A DNA stretch of 64,000 bases, taken from Thermanaerothrix solaris (GTDB lineage: Bacteria; Chloroflexota; Anaerolineae; Anaerolineales; Anaerolineaceae). Below the pieces are notes generated by a model. The model made no database searches. It was given only the letters and a program-made list of their open reading frames with translations, and was not told the DNA's origin. A program made the translations under genes and the position numbers. The stretch is from the NCBI RefSeq assembly GCF_032334255.1, contig NZ_JAUHMF010000001.1, forward strand, positions 1,178,001-1,242,000. Direction: 5' to 3'. Shown piece by piece: positions 7,741-16,530 of the stretch (within the stretch, counting starts at the first letter, position 1; each line of letters starts with the position of its first letter).

Positions 7741-8205
7741 TCATGCCGTAACCGCCTCTCGGAGTGCGGCCAGTTGTGTCTCTTCTTCTACCGAAAGCAC
7801 CTTGGTCAGATCCAGGAGGATAATCAACCGCTCCCCCACTTTAGCAATCCCGGTAATAAAACGGGTGCGCTCATTGGTTACCATCGGTGGTGGGGGCTCA
7901 ATGGTTTCCTCCGGGAGACGCAACACCTCCAAAACACTATCCACCACAATCCCAATGGGGTGAGTTTCATTCATCACCACCACAATGCGGGTTTCGCGGT
8001 CAACTTCGGCCGGTGGCAGGCCGAACCGCTTGCGGAGGGATAACACGGGTAACACCATCCCGCGCAGGTTGGTGATACCCTCAATAAAAGCCGGCGCTTG
8101 GGGCACCATGGTGATGGGCTGCATCTTGACGATGCTTTCCACCCGATCAATCGTGACCCCATACTGTTCACCAGCGACTTGAAAGACCACAAATTGTTTC
8201 TCCAT
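7741..8205 (-). CDS. cheW: Chemotaxis coupling protein CheW
   Basis: CheW bridges chemoreceptor tips and the kinase CheA. The 154-residue protein is a single CheW domain: FVVFQVAGEQYGVTIDRVES at the start, then FIEGITNLRGMVLPVLSLRK, the receptor-contact element, and RFITGIAKVGERLIILLDL near the end. It lies between two chemoreceptor genes on the minus strand, with gaps of 24 and 43 bases, so the three are probably one transcript. No cheA, cheY, cheR or cheB is in this window. Confidence 0.95.
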   Translation of the reverse strand: MEKQFVVFQVAGEQYGVTIDRVESIVKMQPITMVPQAPAFIEGITNLRGMVLPVLSLRKRFGLPPAEVDRETRIVVVMNETHPIGIVVDSVLEVLRLPEETIEPPPPMVTNERTRFITGIAKVGERLIILLDLTKVLSVEEETQLAALREAVTA

Positions 8206-8229
8206 ATCTTTTTCTCTCCTGAAGGGAAA

Positions 8230-10326
8230 TTAAGAACCGGGGGTAACGGGTTCCAGCACTTGAACGACCGGTGGTGCGACGGGCTCGTTTGCCATCATTG
8301 GCGTTTCGCCTTGATTCAGCCTGAAGTGTGCCACCAGGGCTTCCAGGGAGTGTGCCATTGCGGCCAATCCATCTACAGCATTTGCCACTTCGGCGACTTG
8401 AGCACTGACCTCTTCGGCTGAGGCACTGACTTCCTCAATAGCAGCGCTATTCTCCTCCGAGACACTGGCGATGGTCTCAATGGCCTGGTTGACCTCACCC
8501 ACACTGGCCGTCATTTCTTCCGTTGAAGCGGTATTTTCTTCAACCACAGCGGAAACGCTATCTACCGCGCTGACGAGTTGATCCACGGCATCCCGCACCC
8601 GCACCGCCGCATTGGCCGTCAACTCGGCTTGCTGCTTTACCGCCTCGCTGACCTCGTGGATAAATGCCAGAGCCTGTCCAGCCTGATTCGCCAATTCCAC
8701 CCCTCGTTGTACATCCTCATTACCTGCGCGCATCGCGTTCACTGCTTCATCTACGGTCTGCTGAATGCCGCGCACCAATTGCGCAATTTCCTTGGTGGCA
8801 GCAGCGGCACGTTCAGCCAATTTGCGCACCTCATCCGCCACCACCGCAAAGCCCTTGCCGTGTTCTCCCGCTCGTGCCGCTTCAATGGCGGCGTTGAGCG
8901 CCAGCAAGTTGGTCTGAGCGGCAATGTCCTGGATCGTCTCCAAAATGGTCCCTATCTCGCGGGAACGCACCCCCATCTCTTCCACCCGCTGGGCCGAAAA
9001 GCCAAAGCGGTTACGGATATTTTCAATACCTTCAATGGTTTGCTGCACAGCCTGAACCCCTTGCTGAGCCAGTTGGGCTGCACCGGTCGCATCGCGGAAT
9101 ACCGTTTCCACACTCTCTGCCATCTGTGAAACATCCCCGCTGATCAGGGCGGTCAAACTCGAGGCATTGGCAACCGCCTGAGATTGCTCCTGAGCCCCGC
9201 GCGCAATACCCTCAATGGCACGGGCAACTTCATTGACCGAGGCGGCAGTGCGATTGACACTCTCGGACTGCTCAGCAATGCCTCGCGCTACCTGCTGGAG
9301 CGTCTGCGCCATTTGTTGGCTGGCCTCGCCGCTTTGGAAGGCGGCGTTTCGAAGGTCCTGAGCAATGGCATTCAACCGTTCAACCGCCTGCATGATTTGC
9401 TGCACCTGGCGGCGCAATCCTTCTACCATCCGCACATAGGCATTTCCCAGTTCATCTTGCGGGCTGCGAGGAGTGATGGTAAGGCTGAGATCTCCCGCCG
9501 CAATCCGATCCGCCAGTTCAGCCATGGCAACGATATAATCCTCGGCCGCTTTTAAGGCCTTGCCCAACGCCCCGATTTCATCGCCCCGCTTGGCGATCGA
9601 TTCTTTGACCGCAATAGGAATGTGACGGTTAAGATCCCCCTGAGATAAGTTGGAGAGCGCCCCTACCATGACCTGAATCGGCTGATTCAGATTGCGGGTG
9701 ATTAGAACAGCCAACGCAATCGAAAGCCCTACCGCCAGGATTGCTATGACCATTAAAGTCCAGCGCACCCGTTCAAAAGTACGTTCGCTGTGGGCATGGG
9801 CTTCCTCGGCAGCGCGCTGTACCACCGTCAACAATCCTTCCATCGCTGCATCAGCGGTCTGGCGCGCCATTGCCAAATCACCCACCGTGGCCCGTGCTAT
9901 CGCTGCGCTGCGGTTCCCGGCGTGAATTTGCTGCAGGGTATCATCCAATTTACTGATGTAATCCTGCCAGGCCGTTTCAAATGTTGCCAGTGCCGCTTCT
10001 GACCCCGGCAGATTTAGCGCGCGTAAATCTCGAATAATCGCCGTAACTCCGGCAATGTTTTGGTTAATTTGTGATTCAAGTTTGAGGGTATCGTCCGGGA
10101 GCAGAAAGATATTGAACAAATTGCCGCGAATCTGATACAACATCGTGCGTGCTCGCCCGACGTCTATAGCCGGGGTTAGATTCTGAGAATAGAGCATTGC
10201 TGACTGGGCATGTGCATCCGCGATCCCAAGGTAAGACTCCACAGCCAGAACGAGGGTCAGAAGGACAACCACCCCAAACGCCAGGCTCAACTTGACCAAG
10301 AGACGCAAACGGTTAAGCGGATTCAT
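8230..10326 (-). CDS. Methyl-accepting chemotaxis protein with four-helix-bundle sensor domain
   Basis: A 698-residue chemoreceptor. A first membrane helix lies near residues 10-30 and a second near 189-212; the roughly 160 residues between them are helical and fit the 4HB_MCP sensor family. HAMP and the signalling coiled coil follow, with the conserved tip IAAQTNLLALNAAIEAARAG and GFAVVADEVRKLAERA. It differs from the neighbouring receptor in its sensor type, so the two should sense different signals. First gene of the MCP-cheW-MCP operon. Confidence 0.95.
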   Translation of the reverse strand: MNPLNRLRLLVKLSLAFGVVVLLTLVLAVESYLGIADAHAQSAMLYSQNLTPAIDVGRARTMLYQIRGNLFNIFLLPDDTLKLESQINQNIAGVTAIIRDLRALNLPGSEAALATFETAWQDYISKLDDTLQQIHAGNRSAAIARATVGDLAMARQTADAAMEGLLTVVQRAAEEAHAHSERTFERVRWTLMVIAILAVGLSIALAVLITRNLNQPIQVMVGALSNLSQGDLNRHIPIAVKESIAKRGDEIGALGKALKAAEDYIVAMAELADRIAAGDLSLTITPRSPQDELGNAYVRMVEGLRRQVQQIMQAVERLNAIAQDLRNAAFQSGEASQQMAQTLQQVARGIAEQSESVNRTAASVNEVARAIEGIARGAQEQSQAVANASSLTALISGDVSQMAESVETVFRDATGAAQLAQQGVQAVQQTIEGIENIRNRFGFSAQRVEEMGVRSREIGTILETIQDIAAQTNLLALNAAIEAARAGEHGKGFAVVADEVRKLAERAAAATKEIAQLVRGIQQTVDEAVNAMRAGNEDVQRGVELANQAGQALAFIHEVSEAVKQQAELTANAAVRVRDAVDQLVSAVDSVSAVVEENTASTEEMTASVGEVNQAIETIASVSEENSAAIEEVSASAEEVSAQVAEVANAVDGLAAMAHSLEALVAHFRLNQGETPMMANEPVAPPVVQVLEPVTPGS

Positions 10327-10564
10327 TGGCTCTCCTCGTGAATCGGGTTAAGATTTTGAGGGGACTCTGCCGGCCGTAGAGGTCGCGCTTTCGCGCCAAA
10401 CCTTTTTCCATAGGCCAGGTCAGGAAAGCGCACCTATGCCGGTGACTTCTGTATCAATTTACGGAAGACCGGAGCAAAAGCGCATAAAATAAGGATAAAA
10501 ACATAATAAAAATGGGATGAGTTCCTTATATTACCCGCTTGGCTTAGAAAATAGCGCACGTTGC
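10327..10564 (-). other. Untranslated region upstream of the chemotaxis operon
   Basis: About 240 bases without a credible gene. The distal part (about 10480-10540) is AT-rich and may hold the operon promoter, but I see no convincing -35/-10 pair and no sigma28 match. Near the gene, 10385-10396 forms a small GCGC stem with a GAAA tetraloop on the minus strand, within a possible larger leader fold. The conserved bases of the c-di-GMP riboswitch are not present. Confidence 0.4.
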
Positions 10565-10593
10565 TTGACAATCCCCCCGCCTGCCGTTAAAAT
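10565..10593 (+). promoter_or_regulatory. Sigma70 promoter for tRNA-Phe
   Basis: TTGACA (10565-10570), 17-base spacer, TAAAAT (10588-10593, five of six). The predicted start lies at about 10600, a few bases before the tRNA. A near-consensus promoter fits a stable RNA gene. Confidence 0.88.
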
Positions 10594-10603
10594 TTGAATG
10601 GTT

Positions 10604-10676
10604 GCCGAGATAGCTCAGTTGGTAGAGCACGCGGCTGAAAACTGCGGTGTCGCCAGTTCGATTCTGGCTCTCGGCA
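10604..10676 (+). tRNA. tRNA-Phe (GAA)
   Basis: A full cloverleaf of 73 bases: acceptor GCCGAGA with TCTCGGC, D arm GCTC-GAGC, anticodon stem CGCGG-CTGCG with loop CTGAAAA (anticodon GAA at its centre), and T arm GCCAG-TTCGATT-CTGGC. Discriminator A; the CCA end is not encoded, as the DNA reads CAC after it, so CCA must be added by an enzyme. No repeat of the 3' end is seen nearby, so it does not look like an integration site. Confidence 0.97.
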
Positions 10677-10680
10677 CACC

Positions 10681-10715
10681 GACGCCTCTCTTGAGTGAGA
10701 GGCGTCTTGCTTTAA
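10681..10715 (+). terminator. Intrinsic terminator of tRNA-Phe
   Basis: A perfect ten-base-pair stem (GACGCCTCTC at 10681-10690 with GAGAGGCGTC at 10697-10706) and six-base loop, followed by TTGCTTT. It starts five bases after the tRNA. Confidence 0.88.
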
Positions 10716-10757
10716 CCATATTTTTTATGGTATGATGCGCGCGGGAGGAATCTACCG

Positions 10758-11204
10758 ATGAATAAATCCCAATGGCAAATTGTCCTTACTCTAGTGTTCG
10801 TGATAGGGATTATCCTGACCGCCTGCAGCGGGGGGGCACGCACACTTGAAGGGGATACTCGAGACGCTGTCTTAGCCTATGCCGAACCCATGGCCGATAC
10901 CCTGTTGAATGGCCTATTCGCGGGCGATTACACCGCCTTTGCCACCGACTTTGACGAGGCTATGCGCAAAGGGCTAGACGAAAAAGCATTTACCGACTTG
11001 CGCCAGACGCTCGAATCGCGCCTGGGGGCATTTCAATCCCGTGAAGTGAGTTCCGTTCTCGAAAGCGGTAATTATTACATTGTGGTCTACCGCCTGCGTT
11101 TTGAGAAAGATGATGCTGTGACCATGCGCCTGGTGTTAACCAAAACCGAGCCACATTTGGTCAGCGGCCTGTGGTTCGACTCACCGGAATTGCGTAAACG
11201 CTAA
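10758..11204 (+). CDS. Small lipoprotein, DUF3887-like
   Basis: A 148-residue exported lipoprotein. Residues 1-23 form a signal peptide ending in the lipobox LTAC, so the mature protein starts with lipid-bearing Cys 23. The rest (ADTLLNGLFAGDYTAFATDF, then a short beta sheet ending VSGLWFDSP) resembles the DUF3887 group of NTF2-like extracytoplasmic domains; the match is by eye and the function unknown. GGAGG precedes the ATG. A weak promoter (TATGAT at 10731-10736) overlaps an ACCATA/TATGGT inverted repeat. It ends three bases from the convergent mazG gene. Confidence 0.75.
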   Translation: MNKSQWQIVLTLVFVIGIILTACSGGARTLEGDTRDAVLAYAEPMADTLLNGLFAGDYTAFATDFDEAMRKGLDEKAFTDLRQTLESRLGAFQSREVSSVLESGNYYIVVYRLRFEKDDAVTMRLVLTKTEPHLVSGLWFDSPELRKR

Positions 11205-11207
11205 AGG

Positions 11208-12689
11208 TCACTCCTCTGGTTCGACGCCTTTCTCATTGTGCTTGGCTTCCTCCCAAAGCGCGTCCATCTCGGCCAGGGTCATTTCGCCAAGCACCCGTCC
11301 CATCTCGCGCGCGCGTTGCTCGATATGCGCGAAGCGTTGGCGAAAGCGCTGATTGGTAGCCCGCAGCGCGCTTTCAGCATCTACTTTATACCAGCGAGCT
11401 AGGTTCACTACGGCAAAAAGCAAATCCCCTAATTCTTTTTCCCGGGCGCGCTCATCAGGGGCAGTAAGCACCTCCTGCAGTTCCTCGCGCACTTTTTCCC
11501 ACACTGGCGCAATCTCAGGCCAGTCAAAACCCACCCGCGCGGCACGATCTTGTAATTCTTGCGCTTGCGTAAGCGCAGGGAGCGCTAAAGGTACCCCGGC
11601 CAACAAACTGCGTTCCTCCTGGCCATTTGCCTCACGTTCCGCTTGCTTTAGTCGTTCCCAGTTTCGTAGCACCCCCTCCACTCCTTCCACTTTTAATGTA
11701 CCAAACACATGGGGATGACGGCGCACAATCTTATGATGAATGCCGCGCACAACATCTGTAAAATTAAACTCCCCTTCCTCGCTGGCAATCTGGGCATGCA
11801 AAGCCACTTGAAGCAACAGATCCCCTAGTTCTTCTTGCAGAGCCTGCGGATCGTCCGCGTCAATCGCCGCCAGCACTTCATAAGCCTCTTCTAAAAGATG
11901 ACTGCGCAAGGACTTATGAGTCTGTTGGCGATCCCAGGGACAACCGTCCGGCGCGCGCAAATGCGCCACAATTTCCAGGAAGGCTTCCATCGAGGTAGCC
12001 TCTCCTAAGGGAGGCACGTATAATGCGCTCATTAGCCCTAAATGCGGACTACGGTCAATCTCATAAAGGCGAAGGTGCTCGATTTGCTGCTGTTTCGTGC
12101 CTGCAGCATGTACCAGGGTTACTGGATGCTCATCCGGATAGAAGGCATTCAACGTCAACTTGACCTCTGATGCGCTCATGCGGTCATAGATCTGAGCAAT
12201 CAAAACCGGGGCATCCGGCGGGAAGGAAGGAACATGCCAGGTGCCCAATTCCAGAGCATCCAACAACACGAGGCGAGGGAAAGGATCTAGACCCAGCGCG
12301 GTAAAAGTGGGTTCAAGGAACGAAAGGCCCTCAATGACACGTATGGGCAATCCTTCAGCCTGGGCGCGGCGCAAAATCTCGGGGCCTGTGGCTTCCGCCA
12401 CCAGGGGATGGCCCGGTACAGCATACGTCACCCCTTGCGGACGGTGGGCTAATTCGATAACTTTTTCAACAATGGCAGTGTAAACCGCGTCAAACGATTG
12501 CCCCTGACGATACAGCCAATCGAAACTATGCACTTGCACCCCAGCCGGTAGTTCTTGCACCACAGGATGCTGGTCGGTGCGCACATAAAGTTCTTGGATT
12601 GACCTCAACCATTCCCAGGCTTCATGCGTCAATAAGCGCGCCTCACCTGGACCCAGTCCTAGCAAAACCACACCGCCCGCGACTGTCAT
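11208..12689 (-). CDS. mazG: Tetrapyrrole methylase-like domain fused to nucleotide pyrophosphohydrolase MazG
   Basis: A 493-residue fusion of the YabN type. The first 215 residues or so have the SAM-binding tetrapyrrole methylase fold (VVLLGLGPGEARLLT at the start); the rest holds two MazG modules that hydrolyse nucleoside triphosphates to monophosphates and pyrophosphate. The first carries CPWDRQQTHKSLRSHLLEEA with the metal-binding EE...EELGDLL pattern; the second has KELGDLLFAVVNLARW. I chose ATG at 12689: AGAGGTGA lies just upstream, inside the codons of the longer TTG frame. The methylase substrate is not known. It stands alone on the minus strand. Confidence 0.92.
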   Translation of the reverse strand: MTVAGGVVLLGLGPGEARLLTHEAWEWLRSIQELYVRTDQHPVVQELPAGVQVHSFDWLYRQGQSFDAVYTAIVEKVIELAHRPQGVTYAVPGHPLVAEATGPEILRRAQAEGLPIRVIEGLSFLEPTFTALGLDPFPRLVLLDALELGTWHVPSFPPDAPVLIAQIYDRMSASEVKLTLNAFYPDEHPVTLVHAAGTKQQQIEHLRLYEIDRSPHLGLMSALYVPPLGEATSMEAFLEIVAHLRAPDGCPWDRQQTHKSLRSHLLEEAYEVLAAIDADDPQALQEELGDLLLQVALHAQIASEEGEFNFTDVVRGIHHKIVRRHPHVFGTLKVEGVEGVLRNWERLKQAEREANGQEERSLLAGVPLALPALTQAQELQDRAARVGFDWPEIAPVWEKVREELQEVLTAPDERAREKELGDLLFAVVNLARWYKVDAESALRATNQRFRQRFAHIEQRAREMGRVLGEMTLAEMDALWEEAKHNEKGVEPEE

Positions 12690-12731
12690 ACGCTCACCTC
12701 TCAAAAATCTTCCCCTTTACTCTGATGTTAG

Positions 12732-12772
12732 CAAAAAGCCTGAGGGGAGGATAAAATACCCTCCCTCAGGCC
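12732..12772 (-). terminator. Terminator closing the ribosomal protein supercluster
   Basis: On the minus strand GCCTGAGGGAGG and CCTCCCCTCAGGC pair in a 12-base-pair stem with one bulged C, loop around GTATTTTAT, then TTTTTGC. It lies about 40 bases past the rpsI stop and ahead of mazG. Confidence 0.9.
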
Positions 12773-12808
12773 CCATAACCAGGCCAGAAACCTGTCTCGT
12801 ATGCTTTT

Positions 12809-13207
12809 TTAACGCTTGGTGTAGGTTGGCGCCTTGCGCGCACGCTTGAGACCGGGTTTCTTGCGTTCCTTCACCCGCGGGTCGCGCGTGAGCAGCCCCT
12901 CGCGACGCAGTGTCTGCACCAACTCAGGGTTCATCTTGGCTAACGCCCGAGCCAGCCCCAACCGCACCGCATCGGCCTGGCCGGTGACCCCACCGCCGAC
13001 CACCTTGACGGTAATGTCAAAACTATTGCGATCATAACCGGCGGCCACAAGCGGGCGCAGGATCGAGTCCATGTCGCCCAAGCGCGGGAAGTAGGCTTCT
13101 AGAGGTTTCTCATTAACCACAAAGCGCCCTGAGCCACTCATGACACGCACCCGCGCGGTGGCTTCTTTGCGGCGTCCAACACCTTCATAATACTGTACTG
13201 CCATCAT
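12809..13207 (-). CDS. rpsI: 30S ribosomal protein S9
   Basis: S9 lies in the 30S head and its C-terminal tail reaches the P-site tRNA. The 132-residue protein begins QYYEGVGRRKEATARVRV and ends in the basic tail LKRARKAPTYTKR with the final KR that contacts tRNA; both are hallmarks. Last gene of the supercluster, 13 bases after rplM, as in most bacteria where the pair is conserved. Confidence 0.97.
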   Translation of the reverse strand: MMAVQYYEGVGRRKEATARVRVMSGSGRFVVNEKPLEAYFPRLGDMDSILRPLVAAGYDRNSFDITVKVVGGGVTGQADAVRLGLARALAKMNPELVQTLRREGLLTRDPRVKERKKPGLKRARKAPTYTKR

Positions 13208-13220
13208 GCTCTAACTCCTC

Positions 13221-13646
13221 TTAGGCTACCGGTTGTGGATTCTGTGCCTGGTGCGGATGCTCTGGACCCGCATAGATCTTGAGCCGCTTAATCAGGCGCC
13301 GCCCAATCTTATTCTTGGGGAGCATCCCCCACACAGCCTGCCGGATCACCCGATCAGGATGCTTCTGCAGCATATCCCGCAAGGAAATGGCTTTCAAACC
13401 CCCGGGATACATCGAGTGACGGTAATAAATCTTGGTTTCAGGGCGGGATTCATGCACCTGAATGCGGCTGGCATTGATGACCACCACGTAATCCCCCATC
13501 GGGACACCCGGGGTGTAAGTGGGTTTGTGCTTTCCCAACAGGTAGTGCGCGATTTTGGTCGCCAGTCGTCCTAAATTTTGGTCTGTGGCATCAACCAGCA
13601 GCCATTGTGTTTCAGGTTTTCCTTTGATTACGTATGTCTTATCCAC
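13221..13646 (-). CDS. rplM: 50S ribosomal protein L13
   Basis: L13 is an early assembly protein of the large subunit. KTYVIKGKPETQWLLVDATD and NLGRLATKIAHYLLGKHKP are typical, and 141 residues is the usual length. I chose GTG at 13646, which gives that length and has GGAG nine bases upstream; it overlaps the truA stop by eight bases, implying translational coupling. An ATG at 13655 and a TTG at 13667 are alternatives that would add three or seven residues. Confidence 0.94.
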   Translation of the reverse strand: MDKTYVIKGKPETQWLLVDATDQNLGRLATKIAHYLLGKHKPTYTPGVPMGDYVVVINASRIQVHESRPETKIYYRHSMYPGGLKAISLRDMLQKHPDRVIRQAVWGMLPKNKIGRRLIKRLKIYAGPEHPHQAQNPQPVA

Positions 13647-14445
13647 AGTCCTCATCTCCACTTGCAATTAAGGATTCTCCCAGAGGTTCAAATCCTTGCT
13701 CATCTTCCGGGTAATAAACCCGTTCAAGCACCAAGCCCCGCGCCGCCGCCAACCCCGGCGGAAGGATGCGCTCACCGCGGAGCGCCTCGCCGATGGCTTC
13801 GGGCGGCAGTTTTGCTTGCCCCACCAGCACCTGGATGTACACCAACCTGCGCACCATATGGTAGAGGAAAGCATTGGCAACAATGCGAAAGCGCAGTGAG
13901 GCATCTTCCAGGACTTCCCAGGAGGCACGATACACACGGCGCACCGTAGAGCGCCCGGGCTTCATCGGTGCACCAAAGGCAGCAAAATCATGCTGGCCTT
14001 CAATCCAACGCGCCGCCGCCTGCAGCCGAGCCAAATCCACATCTGGCCATACCCGCCAGGCATAGCGGTCACGCAACGGATCGCGATCCGGTGCTGCATA
14101 GAGGCGGTAGGAATATGCCCGTCCCACCGCGTGATAGCGAGGATGAAAATGCGGGCTGGCTTCGCGCACGACTTTGACGGCCACATCATCAGGCAGGTAA
14201 GCGTTTAACGCTCGTCTCAAGTCTTCGGAGGAGTGTGCCCAATCCAAATCGAACGCAATTACCTGACCTGCCGCGTGAACGCCTGCATCAGTGCGACCGG
14301 CATAAAGAATCGCCGGTCCCAACCACCCCAGGCGCTGTAACGCCGCCTCTATCTCCGCCTGCACCGTCCGTGCCCGACCTCCCTGCCTTTGAAACCCCTG
14401 GAAGCAGGTGCCGTCGTAGGCTATGGTAACCTGGTAACGTGCCAT
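13639..14445 (-). CDS. truA: tRNA pseudouridine(38-40) synthase TruA
   Basis: TruA makes pseudouridine at positions 38-40 of the tRNA anticodon arm. The start YQVTIAYDGTCFQGFQRQ and the catalytic motif GRTDAGVHAAGQV, whose Asp attacks the base, are plain; the second domain holds RRVYRASWEV and FLYHMVRRLVYIQVLVGQ. 268 residues, normal length. It sits between rplQ and rplM in the alpha-operon tail, a common arrangement, and its stop overlaps the rplM start. Confidence 0.96.
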   Translation of the reverse strand: MARYQVTIAYDGTCFQGFQRQGGRARTVQAEIEAALQRLGWLGPAILYAGRTDAGVHAAGQVIAFDLDWAHSSEDLRRALNAYLPDDVAVKVVREASPHFHPRYHAVGRAYSYRLYAAPDRDPLRDRYAWRVWPDVDLARLQAAARWIEGQHDFAAFGAPMKPGRSTVRRVYRASWEVLEDASLRFRIVANAFLYHMVRRLVYIQVLVGQAKLPPEAIGEALRGERILPPGLAAARGLVLERVYYPEDEQGFEPLGESLIASGDEDCG

Positions 14446-14471
14446 TCCAATCCGGCAAAAGTCCGGATGGC

Positions 14472-14849
14472 TTACGACTCAACCAATTCCAGCAAGACCA
14501 TCTCGGCATTATCGCCTAGCCGAGGGCCCAGCTTGAAGACACGAGTATAACCGCCATTGCGGTTCGCATAACGAGGTGCGATCTCATCGAACAACTTCTT
14601 GACCAGTTTTGGATCACCCAGGCGCGCTGCCACCAACCGGCGAGCATTGACTTTTTCAATGTCACTCCCCTGTTGGCTATTGCGTGCGATGGTGATCATC
14701 CGCTCCGCCTCGCCGCGGATAGCCATGGCTTTAGCCCGGGTCGTGCGGATGCGCTCGTACGTGAAAAACTGGCGCAAGAGCGTTCGGCGCAACGCATTAC
14801 GCTGGCCTGTGGATCGCCCCAATTTGTAACCTGCAACCTTGTGTCGCAT
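14472..14849 (-). CDS. rplQ: 50S ribosomal protein L17
   Basis: L17 lies near the exit of the peptide tunnel. MRHKVAGYKLGRSTGQRNAL is the conserved N-terminus; the C-terminus GGYTRVFKLGPRLGDNAEM is equally typical. 125 residues. AAGG precedes the ATG. It follows rpoA by six bases, the universal bacterial pairing. Confidence 0.97.
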   Translation of the reverse strand: MRHKVAGYKLGRSTGQRNALRRTLLRQFFTYERIRTTRAKAMAIRGEAERMITIARNSQQGSDIEKVNARRLVAARLGDPKLVKKLFDEIAPRYANRNGGYTRVFKLGPRLGDNAEMVLLELVES

Positions 14850-14855
14850 CGGTCC

Positions 14856-15824
14856 TTACTCCGCCTCCTTTGTTTCGGGTGGCAAGAACCCTTTCTCGCG
14901 CATTTTCTGGCGCAATTCTTCCAGGCTCTTCTCGCCAAAATTCCGGATGGACATCACCGCATCATTGCCCTTTTCCAGCAGTTCCAGCACATCCCCAACC
15001 GTGGTAATCCCCGTGCGCTTGAGGGAGTTGAAAACGCGCACCGAGAGATCCAGATTTTCAATCGGGGTATCAGCAGCCTCACTGCTTAAGCGGATACCGC
15101 TCGGCTCTTTTTCAGCCGCTAGCGCCATCGCCTCCTCGCCCACGCCCGCTACCAAGCGGAAGTGGTCAATCAGGATCCGAGAAGCCTCAACCAGTGCTTT
15201 TTCTGGCGAAATGGTGCCATCCGTCCAAATTTCCAGCGTTAAACGCTCGTAATTCGTGCTTTGCCCCACGCGCGTGGCTTCCACGTTGTAATTCACCCGT
15301 TTGACCGGGCTGAAGATCGCATCCACCGGCAGGTCACCGATAGGAAGTCGTCCACTGCGGTCACTGGCCGGGGAATACCCACGACCGCGTTCCACCACCA
15401 TCTCAATATCTAAACGGGTGTTGGGGTCATCTACCGTGAAAAGGTAGAGTTCGGGGTTCACAATTTCCACTTCCGCCGGGGTTTGAATATCCGCTGCGGT
15501 AACTGGCCCTTCACCCCGTACCTCCAATTGGAGGGTGGCGGTATCCACATCGTGTAAGATCAAGCGCAGTTGCTTGATCTGCAACATGACCTGGATAACA
15601 TCCTCACGGACGCCGGGAATATCGCTGAATTCGTGCAGTACATCAGTGATGCGAATGGATGTAACCGCTGCACCTTCCAGCGACGAGAGCAGCACACGCC
15701 GTAGGGCATTGCCCAGGGTGACACCATAACCGCGTTCCAACGGGCTGATCACAAAGCGCCCATAGTTGCGCGCCTGGGCATCTTGCTCTATTCTGGGTTT
15801 AACCATGCTACTTACAGCACTCAA
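14856..15824 (-). CDS. rpoA: DNA-directed RNA polymerase subunit alpha
   Basis: Alpha dimerises to nucleate RNA polymerase and its C-terminal domain contacts upstream DNA and activators. The N-terminal domain shows GYGVTLGNALRRVLLSSLEG; the C-terminal domain shows NLDLSVRVFNSLKRTGITT and a helix-hairpin-helix ending FGEKSLEELRQKM. 322 residues. The TTG at 15824 has GAGGTGG just upstream and is kept; an ATG at 15806 lacks a clear ribosome site but would also give a complete protein. It follows rpsD by 40 bases. Confidence 0.96.
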   Translation of the reverse strand: MSAVSSMVKPRIEQDAQARNYGRFVISPLERGYGVTLGNALRRVLLSSLEGAAVTSIRITDVLHEFSDIPGVREDVIQVMLQIKQLRLILHDVDTATLQLEVRGEGPVTAADIQTPAEVEIVNPELYLFTVDDPNTRLDIEMVVERGRGYSPASDRSGRLPIGDLPVDAIFSPVKRVNYNVEATRVGQSTNYERLTLEIWTDGTISPEKALVEASRILIDHFRLVAGVGEEAMALAAEKEPSGIRLSSEAADTPIENLDLSVRVFNSLKRTGITTVGDVLELLEKGNDAVMSIRNFGEKSLEELRQKMREKGFLPPETKEAE

Positions 15825-15864
15825 GGTCCACCTCTTTCTTTTGAACGAACCCGAATTTCACTCA

Positions 15865-16509
15865 TTAGCGCGAGTAGTACTCGACAATCAACTGTTCGTT
15901 CAAAGCACCGTCAATCTCTGCCCGCTCAGGCAAGCGCAGCACGCGCCCCGAAAGTTGCTGCAGATCACGTTCCAGCCAAGGGCTGCACGGGCGCTTTTCA
16001 GCAATTTCGGGCAATTCACGGAAAAACGTACGCCGGCGCGAGCCTTCGCGCACCGCAACTACATCGCCGGGGCGCAACAGCATTGAAGGCACATCCGTCT
16101 TACGACCATTGACCGTGAAGTGACCATGGGTCACCAACTGACGAGCCTGAGCGCGGTTGACCGCAAACCCCAAACGATAAATCACGTTATCCAGACGCAA
16201 TTCAAGGGTCTGCAATAGATTAAGGCCGGTCAAGCCACGCTTGCGTAACGCCACGTTGAAGTAGCGACGGAACTGACGTTCGAGCACGCCGTAAATGCGG
16301 CGGGCACGTTGCTTAGCACGCAACTGCTTAGCATAGTCCGAAAGGCGTTCCATGCCACCACGGGCACTGCCCATACGTCCATGCTCACCCGGCGCATAAC
16401 CGCGCCGCTCAAAGGCGCATTTTGGAGAGAAGCAACGTTCCCCTTTGAGGAACAACTTCATCCCTTCGCGCCGACATAGTTTACAAACCGGTCCGGTATA
16501 TCTCGCCAT
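15865..16509 (-). CDS. rpsD: 30S ribosomal protein S4 (zinc-binding form)
   Basis: S4 is a primary 16S rRNA binder and in several bacteria represses its own operon. MARYTGPVCKLCRREGMKLF with CKLC and the later C(x5)C of ERCFSPKCAF gives four cysteines, the zinc form. The S4 RNA-binding domain (RLDNVIYRLGFAVNRAQARQ, VTHGHFTVNGRK) is intact. I chose ATG at 16509, with GAGGG upstream, four codons inside the longest frame; 214 residues. Confidence 0.96.
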   Translation of the reverse strand: MARYTGPVCKLCRREGMKLFLKGERCFSPKCAFERRGYAPGEHGRMGSARGGMERLSDYAKQLRAKQRARRIYGVLERQFRRYFNVALRKRGLTGLNLLQTLELRLDNVIYRLGFAVNRAQARQLVTHGHFTVNGRKTDVPSMLLRPGDVVAVREGSRRRTFFRELPEIAEKRPCSPWLERDLQQLSGRVLRLPERAEIDGALNEQLIVEYYSR

Positions 16510-16530
16510 ATCGTCCCTCACTCCATCCGA

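Noticed and set aside
10327..10480. Possible c-di-GMP riboswitch before the chemoreceptor operon, because of a GAAA tetraloop stem
   Set aside because: The conserved stretches of the class I aptamer are not present and the stem alone is too common to support it.
10604..10676. tRNA-Phe as an attachment site for an integrated element
   Set aside because: No integrase, phage or plasmid gene and no repeat of the tRNA 3' end were seen within the region on either side.
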